From CAVPRW01 sp046727435 [NCBI: bacterium] (GTDB lineage: Bacteria > Tectomicrobia > Entotheonellia > J063), in NCBI GenBank assembly GCA_046727435.1, contig JBKPCR010000107.1, positions 1 to 19,965 of the forward strand: a stretch of 19,965 bases of DNA. Direction: 5' to 3'. Shown piece by piece: positions 15,441-19,965 of the stretch. The notes beneath the pieces were generated by a model. The model was not told the DNA's origin and made no database searches. It saw only the letters and a program-made list of their open reading frames with translations. Made by a program: the position numbers and the translations under genes. The stretch's first letter is position 1, and every line of letters begins with the position of its first letter.

Positions 15441-15513
15441 GGATGCCTCAGCCTTGTCAAGCCCGACATGGTGAATGCTGACGCACCGTGCGGCATCCCA
15501 GCCGGGGGCTTGG
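15441..15513 (+). ncRNA. Foldable selA-selB intergenic element (possible cis-regulatory RNA)
   Basis: Beginning right after the selA stop, GGATGCC (15441-15447) pairs perfectly with GGCATCC (15492-15498). Stacked on it, TCAGC (15448-15452) pairs with GCTGA (15477-15481). Inside that stem, TGTC-aagccc-GACA (15455-15468) can form a hairpin. GCAC-c-GTGC (15483-15491) is self-complementary too, though too tight for a normal loop. A second hairpin, GCC(15501-15503)/GGC(15507-15509) with flanking pairs, follows. There is no T-run. The shape is a branched RNA, not a tRNA. It might be an SelB-responsive leader or a processing site; no covariation evidence is available here. Confidence 0.4.
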
Positions 15514-15550
15514 CAATCCGCTGTAGGCGACGGCTTAGTGAGGATTGATG

Positions 15551-17461
15551 ATGAAGCAAGTGGTCATGGGAACGGCTGGGCATATCGACCATGGCAAGAC
15601 GCAGCTGGTCAAGACATTGACGGGCATCGATACCGACCGACTGAAGGAGGAAAAGGAGCGGGGCATCACCATTGATCTTGGTTTCGCACATCTGACGTAT
15701 GAAGACGGTACGGAAGTCGGGGTCATCGATGTGCCGGGGCACGAGCGTTTTGTCCGCAATATGCTGGCGGGTGTCGGCGGCATCGATTTGGTGATGTTGG
15801 TGATTGCCGCCGATGAGGGCGTGATGCCCCAAACCAGGGAACATCTGGCCATTTGCCAACTCCTGCGCGTCAAGGAAGGTTTGGTGGCACTCACCAAGGC
15901 TGATCTGGTGGATGAGGATTGGCTCGAATTGGTGAGTGAGGATACGCGCGAGTTCCTGAAAGGGACTTTCCTCGAGGGTAAGCCCATCGTTCCGGTGTCG
16001 GCGAAAACTGGTCAAGGGATCGATGAACTGAAGCGCGTCTTGCAGGCACTCGTCGCTCGCGTGCCGCCGAAACAATTAGAGGGGAAATTTCGCCTCCCCG
16101 TCGATCGTGTCTTTACGATTCGCGGCTTTGGCACGGTGGTCACGGGGACACTGTTTTCGGGCACGATTCGGGTCGAAGATCGGATCGAGATCTACCCCAA
16201 AGGGATCGAAGCTAAAATCCGTGGCTTGCAGGTGCATAACGCGAGTGTGCCTGAGGCGGTAGCGGGTCAGCGCACGGCGATAAATCTCCAGGGCATCGAC
16301 AAGGTAGAGCTGGAGCGTGGTGATGTCCTCGGTCATCCAGGAGAGTTTGCCCCCACGTTCATGCTGGATGCTGTATTGCAACATCTCTCCGATGCGCCGC
16401 GGCCACTCCGTCACCGCGCGCGCGTCCGACTCCATGTCGGAACCAGCGAAATCATGGGGCGGGTGATCTTCTTGGATCGCGATGAGCTCGCTCCCGGTGA
16501 AGAAGCTTACGTGCAGCTCCGCCTTGAGGAACCGGCGATTGCGCTGCCCCGCGATCGATTCGTGATCCGCAGTTATTCGCCTGTACAAACGATTGGTGGC
16601 GGGATGCTCCTTGACGCGCAGGCATCGAAGCATCGTCGCGGAGAAGCTGGCCTAGCGGTCCACTTTCGTGTGCTGGCAGAAGGTAGTCCGGAGGAGATCT
16701 TCTCGCACCACCTGAGACAAGCAGCCCACCAGGGGCTGCGTTTATCAGAGTTTCTGCCACGTACGGAATTATCGGAATCACGCTTGCGGCAGGTCGCAAC
16801 TACGTTGCAACGCGCTGGCCGGCTACGAGCGGTGAATGCCGACATGGGATGGTATCTCCACGCTGAAGCGTTGGATTCCCTAACAAGAGAATTGCAGCGT
16901 TACCTCGAAACCTTGCACCGGCAAAATCCGCTGAAACCTAATATCTCTAGCGAAGAGTTGCGCGCCAAAGTCCGAGGTCTCGGCGAACGTGTTTGCCTGA
17001 TGGGCCTTGAGGAGCTCCGCCAGCAAGGGGCTGTGATTGTGGAGCGCGATCGTGTGCGGCTGGCAACCCACGAGGTAGCTCTTGACGACACGCGTGAGCG
17101 CATACTGAACGAACTGGAGGCTGAATTTCTGGCGGCAGGCTATCAGCCGCCGCGGGCAGAAGACCTCTTCGCCAAATTGAACATTGGTAAGGGCCATGAC
17201 AAAGCACTGCTCCAGGTGCTCCTCGACCAGGGGCGTGCAGTGCGACTTAAGGAGAACGTGGTATTTCATCGTTCGAACCTCGCGAAGGCCGAGTCCTTGC
17301 TTGTGCAGTATTTACGCGACCATCGCGAAATCACCCCGATTGAATTCAAAGATCTCCTTGGAATATCGCGCAAATATGCGATTCCCATGCTTGAATACTT
17401 CGATAGCCAAAAGATCACCATCCGTGTCGGGGATAAGCGAATCCTGCGAGGAGTGAGCTGA
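15551..17461 (+). CDS. selB: Selenocysteine-specific elongation factor SelB
   Basis: GTP-binding factor that brings Sec-tRNA(Sec) to UGA codons marked by a SECIS hairpin. The 636 residues have the G1 loop GHIDHGKT (10-17), the switch I segment ERGITIDLGFAHL, G3 DVPGH (60-64) and G4 TKAD (115-118). EF-Tu-like domains II and III follow (about 175-360). The C-terminal half contains tandem winged helices that bind the SECIS RNA, ending in the typical EITPIEFKDLLGISRKYAIPMLEYFD..IT segment. I chose ATG 15551, which gives the usual MK..V.GTAGH start with GAGG 7 nt upstream; ATG 15548 is possible. Its presence shows that this organism decodes UGA as selenocysteine somewhere in its genome. Confidence 0.95.
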   Translation: MKQVVMGTAGHIDHGKTQLVKTLTGIDTDRLKEEKERGITIDLGFAHLTYEDGTEVGVIDVPGHERFVRNMLAGVGGIDLVMLVIAADEGVMPQTREHLAICQLLRVKEGLVALTKADLVDEDWLELVSEDTREFLKGTFLEGKPIVPVSAKTGQGIDELKRVLQALVARVPPKQLEGKFRLPVDRVFTIRGFGTVVTGTLFSGTIRVEDRIEIYPKGIEAKIRGLQVHNASVPEAVAGQRTAINLQGIDKVELERGDVLGHPGEFAPTFMLDAVLQHLSDAPRPLRHRARVRLHVGTSEIMGRVIFLDRDELAPGEEAYVQLRLEEPAIALPRDRFVIRSYSPVQTIGGGMLLDAQASKHRRGEAGLAVHFRVLAEGSPEEIFSHHLRQAAHQGLRLSEFLPRTELSESRLRQVATTLQRAGRLRAVNADMGWYLHAEALDSLTRELQRYLETLHRQNPLKPNISSEELRAKVRGLGERVCLMGLEELRQQGAVIVERDRVRLATHEVALDDTRERILNELEAEFLAAGYQPPRAEDLFAKLNIGKGHDKALLQVLLDQGRAVRLKENVVFHRSNLAKAESLLVQYLRDHREITPIEFKDLLGISRKYAIPMLEYFDSQKITIRVGDKRILRGVS

Positions 17462-17500
17462 CACCACTGGTGGATGCTCCAACCGATAACACTTCTCCTC

Positions 17501-17543
17501 CTGTCGTCAAATGGCGGAGTGCCATACGCCATTGAAGCGACAG
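17501..17543. other. Two-part hairpin downstream of selB with alternative pairing
   Basis: CTGTCG (17501-17506) pairs with CGACAG (17538-17543), and AATGGCG (17510-17516) with CGCCATT (17527-17533), separated by a small internal loop (3 and 4 nt). The apical 10 nt contain GCCAT (17521-17525), which can instead pair with ATGGC (17511-17515). A further GGCGC/GCGCC pair (17543-17547 and 17558-17562) follows. No T-run is attached in either direction, so a factor-independent terminator is not indicated. It may still end or protect the selB message. Confidence 0.45.
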
Positions 17544-17562
17544 GCGCTGGTCTCGACGCGCC

Positions 17563-17745
17563 TATTCCTGCACGGCCTAGAGAAACATTTTACCATTCTA
17601 GCAGCCTTGATCAACATTAGATAGCACCCACCAAACTTCATAGCCCTTGACAAACAACGTATCAGCGAGTGTGGTCGGCGAAATTTTATGATCAATAATT
17701 ATCTTTTTCAATCAAAAGATTTAAATTATCTCTGCAAAAAATTCC
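17563..17745. other. AT-rich non-coding stretch before mraZ
   Basis: Base composition shifts sharply from GC-rich genes to an AT-rich tract, most marked at 17680-17745. It holds a perfect inverted repeat ATCTTTT-tcaatc-AAAAGAT (17701-17720) and an A-run just upstream of the mraZ -35 box, resembling an UP element. A TTGACA at 17647-17652 has no matching -10. I see no credible gene here. Confidence 0.5.
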
Positions 17746-17774
17746 TTGACAAGTGCGCAGGGGGGCTGTAATGT
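17746..17774 (+). promoter_or_regulatory. mraZ promoter
   Basis: A perfect TTGACA (17746-17751) is followed by TGTAAT at 17767-17772 (5/6 match, 15-bp spacer) or TAATGT at 17769-17774 (17-bp spacer, weaker match). The A-rich segment immediately upstream could strengthen it. It stands about 55-60 bp before the mraZ start and probably drives the division cluster. Confidence 0.6.
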
Positions 17775-17786
17775 ACTGCCACCAAG

Positions 17787-17841
17787 TGGGAGAGAATGGA
17801 AGGAATTACCATGAAGTGGAGCTGTGTGGATGTTCTTGGGG
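17787..17841 (+). promoter_or_regulatory. Candidate MraZ operator: 10-bp-phased TGG boxes
   Basis: TGGGA (17787), TGGAA (17797), TGGAG (17817), TGGAT (17827) and TGGGG (17837) recur at exact 10-bp steps, with only the 17807 position (TACCA) missing. In E. coli, MraZ binds TGGGN repeats separated by 5 nt, also between promoter and mraZ start. Here the boxes run from the leader across the ribosome site into the first codons. The last two overlap coding sequence and may be partly coincidental. Confidence 0.55.
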
Positions 17842-18357
17842 ACTTTTCAACTTAAGCTCGATGACAAAGGTCGCCTCAGCATCCCCACGCGGTACCGCGA
17901 TATCCTCAGGGAAAAATATCCACTCAGGCCACAGCAAGACGACCTCGAAATCATCCTTTGTTACATTGGCCCGCATATCAGCGCCTACCCCCGAGTCGAG
18001 TGGGACCGGTTAGCTGATGCCCTGTCTGAAGCCATCGCCCTGCCAGGTTTGCATCAGGATGCACGGAACCTCGAGCACATGTTGTTCGGCAACGCAGCGG
18101 AGTGTCCCATTGATTCCCAGGGACGAGTGGTCATTCCACCGCCTCTGCGTACCAAAGGGAAGCTGAACAGCGAGACCACCATTGTCGGGCACAACCGGTA
18201 CTTTGAGATCTGGGATCGGGCAACATGCGAGCAGTATGACGCCAGCCTGCAAGGGCATGAACTTTTAGAGATTGCGCAGAAGATCGCCGAGCTACGCGAC
18301 GCCCGTATTATAGCACGACCATCTCTGTTTGACGATGGACTTCGACCAGGACTATAA
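17830..18357 (+). CDS. mraZ: Transcriptional regulator MraZ
   Basis: DNA-binding regulator that heads the division and cell-wall cluster, and in E. coli represses its own operon. The 175 residues carry two AbrB/SpoVT-like half-domains, each with the D-x3-R signature: LDDKGRLSIP (about 10-19) and IDSQGRVVIPPPLR in the second half. At 175 residues it is longer than the usual roughly 140-155; the extra length lies between strands of the first domain (..PLRPQQDDLEII..) and at the C-terminus. I chose ATG 17830, giving the normal MF.G opening, with GGAG 8 nt upstream; GTG 17824 is too close to that site. Its end overlaps rsmH by 23 nt. Confidence 0.93.
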   Translation: MFLGTFQLKLDDKGRLSIPTRYRDILREKYPLRPQQDDLEIILCYIGPHISAYPRVEWDRLADALSEAIALPGLHQDARNLEHMLFGNAAECPIDSQGRVVIPPPLRTKGKLNSETTIVGHNRYFEIWDRATCEQYDASLQGHELLEIAQKIAELRDARIIARPSLFDDGLRPGL

Positions 18358-19252
18358 ACACATTCCCGTGCTGATGGGGGAAGTCGTGCTGTCGTTGCGC
18401 CCACAGGCCCACGCGGTGTATGTCGACGCCACCTTGGGCGAGGGGGGGCATGCGGAAGCACTTCTTCGCACCACTGCGCCGAGCGGACGGCTAATCGGTA
18501 TTGACCGCGATGCAGAGGTGTTGGAGATAGCGCGCCAACGGCTGGGACCATTCGGGTCGAGAGTGGACATTGTGCACGGTCATGCCGCCGAGTTACGGAA
18601 CATCCTCGATACATTGCAGGTGGCGGAGGCGGACGGCATATTGTTGGACCTTGGGGTGTCGTCTTATCAGTTAGAAACCGCCGCGCGTGGCTTTAGCTTC
18701 GCGCGTGCGGGTCCACTGGATATGCGGATGGACCGCACGACGGGGCCAACCGCCGCCACGCTGGTAAATACGCTGGGGGAATGGGAATTGGTCAACGTCA
18801 TCATGCGTTATGGGGAAGAGCACTGGGCCCGGCGGATCGCCCGGGCTATTCTCCGTGCACGACGCTGTGCCCCGCTGCAGACCACTCAAGATTTGGCGGT
18901 TATCGTTACCCAGGTGATCCCGCCGAGCGCACGACGGCAGCGTATCCATCCCGCCACCAGAACCTTTCAGGCCCTCCGTATTGCCGTAAATCAGGAATTG
19001 TCGAGGCTAGAGGAGAGTCTCAAGGTGGCCATTGCCTGTCTTCGACCGGGGGGACGGCTATGCGTCATTGCCTACCACTCTCTCGAGGATCGCATCGTCA
19101 AGAGGACCTTCCAGGTTTACGCCACGTCGCCGGAAAACGCCACACCACGCGTGCGCCTGCTGACGAAGAAGCCTGTCACCTGCACCCTCGCTGAACGCCA
19201 GGTTAACCCTCGCGCCCGCAGTGCAAAGCTGCGGGTACTCGAGCGGGTGTAG
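18335..19252 (+). CDS. rsmH: 16S rRNA (cytosine(1402)-N(4))-methyltransferase RsmH
   Basis: Methylates N4 of C1402 in the decoding site of 16S rRNA. The 305 residues show every family mark: HIPVL near the start, the SAM loop VDATLGEGGHAEALL, GIDRD, LLDLGVSSYQLE..RGFSF, PLDMRMD, HPATRTFQALRIAVNQEL and IAYHSLEDRIVK. ATG 18335 lies inside the mraZ frame. No ribosome site precedes it, so translation probably depends on ribosomes finishing mraZ (re-initiation). The TTG six bases earlier is not needed. The position directly after mraZ is the standard dcw order. Confidence 0.96.
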   Translation: MDFDQDYKHIPVLMGEVVLSLRPQAHAVYVDATLGEGGHAEALLRTTAPSGRLIGIDRDAEVLEIARQRLGPFGSRVDIVHGHAAELRNILDTLQVAEADGILLDLGVSSYQLETAARGFSFARAGPLDMRMDRTTGPTAATLVNTLGEWELVNVIMRYGEEHWARRIARAILRARRCAPLQTTQDLAVIVTQVIPPSARRQRIHPATRTFQALRIAVNQELSRLEESLKVAIACLRPGGRLCVIAYHSLEDRIVKRTFQVYATSPENATPRVRLLTKKPVTCTLAERQVNPRARSAKLRVLERV

Positions 19253-19276
19253 CCCGCATCGCGGCAGAGCAAAAAT

Positions 19277-19295
19277 CATCGAGAGCATGTCGATG
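19277..19295. repeat. Small inverted repeat between rsmH and ftsL
   Basis: CATCGA (19277-19282) and TCGATG (19290-19295) are a perfect 6-bp inverted repeat with a 7-nt loop in the 97-bp rsmH-ftsL spacer. There is no T-run, so termination is unlikely. It could be a weak mRNA hairpin or chance. Confidence 0.3.
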
Positions 19296-19349
19296 GGTCA
19301 GGAGAAGACACTAGACCGCCGTGACTAATCTTTAGGTGAAGGAGACTTG

Positions 19350-19742
19350 ATGCTCCGTACCATTTCTGTCCGGCAGTCCCCACCCCCCAGGACCTCTTCT
19401 CGGCGGTTCAGTTCGGCATCTCGGGCCAACCTACAGGGACAACGATCGTCGTCGCTTCAACGTTTTCGATTCGGACCCCTCCTCGTGAGTTTATTCTTAT
19501 GTTTGGCTGGAGTTGGAGTGTATATGTGGCCACGGGTCCAGGTCGTCCGACTTGCCTATCGTATGCAAACCTCTGAACAGCACTTGCGCGAACTATTGCA
19601 GGCACACGATCAGCTTCGGTTCGAGTTGGCATCACTCAAAGATCCAGAGCGCATCTATCGTGTGGCTACTGAACAGCTGGGGATGGGCATGCCACGGCGG
19701 GACCAGGTGGTGATCATGACGCAGGAGCCTCAGGGTCGATAA
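19350..19742 (+). CDS. ftsL: Cell division protein FtsL
   Basis: Small bitopic divisome protein that works with FtsB and FtsQ to activate FtsWI. The 130 residues have a long basic, Ser/Arg-rich cytoplasmic N-terminus (about 1-40), one membrane helix (about 41-60) and a periplasmic coiled coil (about 65-110). The end ..LKDPERIYRVATEQLGM is the usual FtsL closing pattern. ATG 19350 has AAGGAG 5 nt upstream. Sequence similarity in this family is low, so the call rests on topology, the terminal motif and position between rsmH and ftsI. Confidence 0.88.
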   Translation: MLRTISVRQSPPPRTSSRRFSSASRANLQGQRSSSLQRFRFGPLLVSLFLCLAGVGVYMWPRVQVVRLAYRMQTSEQHLRELLQAHDQLRFELASLKDPERIYRVATEQLGMGMPRRDQVVIMTQEPQGR

Positions 19743-19753
19743 GAGGAAGACCG

Positions 19754-19965
19754 GTGGAGCGCCGATCACTGCGACGGCTCTATATGCTTGTGGGGCTATT
19801 CATGCTGGCGCTATGCGCGCTTCTAGCGCGGTTGTTCGACATTCAAGTTCTCCAACACCATCTCTTATCCGGTCTGGCCGAACGCCAACATCAGAAAAGC
19901 GCTGAACTGCACGGCAAGCGTGGCACGATATACGACCGACGGCTGCGCGAGCTTGCTCTCAGCGT
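19754..19965 (+). CDS. ftsI: Peptidoglycan transpeptidase FtsI/PBP3-type, N-terminus only (3' cut by window)
   Basis: Septal class B penicillin-binding protein, expected to cross-link peptidoglycan at division. Only about 70 codons are visible: a short basic start, one membrane helix (residues about 10-28, LYMLVGLFMLALCALL..) and the first conserved periplasmic segment KRGTIYDRRLRELA, near-diagnostic for PBP2/FtsI proteins. The start is GTG 19754, with AAGAGGAAGA just upstream and 11 bp after ftsL. The catalytic SxxK, SxN and KTG motifs would lie beyond the window. Confidence 0.9.
   Translation, partial: MERRSLRRLYMLVGLFMLALCALLARLFDIQVLQHHLLSGLAERQHQKSAELHGKRGTIYDRRLRELALS

Noticed and set aside
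15441-15550. tRNA-Sec gene between selA and selB
   Set aside because: The spacer folds, but lacks a T-loop TTCGA-like sequence, a UCA anticodon loop and the length of tRNA-Sec.
17501-17562. Rho-independent terminator after selB
   Set aside because: The stems are strong, but no T-run follows on either strand.
17647-17675. Second promoter upstream of mraZ based on TTGACA at 17647
   Set aside because: The position 17 bp downstream reads TGTGGT, a poor -10. TATGAT at 17687 is 34 bp away, too far to pair with it.
17753-18013. 86-codon plus-strand frame overlapping the mraZ promoter and start
   Set aside because: It begins inside the promoter and overlaps mraZ in another frame; the MraZ frame has both conserved half-domains.

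Overview
The window reads as a chromosomal segment of a moderately GC-rich (clearly above 50% by eye) Gram-negative bacterium. The double-membrane assignment rests on a type II secretion (T2SS) operon with an outer-membrane secretin. Gene content (T2SS with PilM-like GspL, selenocysteine insertion factors, canonical mraZ-rsmH-ftsL-ftsI start) would fit an uncultivated deep-branching lineage such as Methylomirabilota/NC10, Rokubacteria or Nitrospirota. That placement is a guess from gene style, not a sequence match. I see no insertion sequences, CRISPR array, tRNA or rRNA gene.

Layout. (1) 2-7132 (+): a tight T2SS operon gspD(partial)-gspE-gspF-gspL-gspM, giving the secretin, assembly ATPase, inner-membrane platform and the L/M assembly components. 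Pseudopilins and GspC must lie upstream or elsewhere. (2) 7133-7280: a non-coding stretch full of competing inverted repeats. (3) 7281-11006 (+): a compact four-gene operon with two ATGA stop/start overlaps. It encodes a SAM methyltransferase, an FAD-dependent oxidoreductase/hydroxylase, an SRPBCC cyclase-like protein and a complete ketosynthase, and looks like a small aromatic-polyketide or lipid-tailoring pathway without its own ACP or second ketosynthase. (4) 12638-11010 (-): a HAD phosphatase followed by an HtrA-like protein in which all three catalytic triad positions are substituted. The latter ends 3 bp from the ketosynthase stop. (5) 12831-17461 (+): a threonine/serine dehydratase, then selA and selB, with a strongly foldable selA-selB spacer. 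Neither tRNA-Sec (selC) nor selD is in the window. (6) 17462-17829: 368 bp without a gene, holding a two-part hairpin, an AT-rich tract and the mraZ promoter. (7) 17830-19965 (+): the start of the division and cell-wall (dcw) cluster, mraZ-rsmH-ftsL-ftsI(partial).

How the parts work together. GspE powers pseudopilus assembly through GspF/L/M, and GspD forms the outer-membrane pore. SelA makes Sec-tRNA and SelB delivers it to UGA codons. MraZ is expected to repress its own operon; a run of 10-bp-phased TGG boxes between promoter and start codon fits the known MraZ operator pattern. The least familiar parts are the methyltransferase-oxidoreductase-cyclase-ketosynthase operon, the catalytically dead HtrA homologue paired with a HAD phosphatase, and the structured RNA-like spacers around selB.
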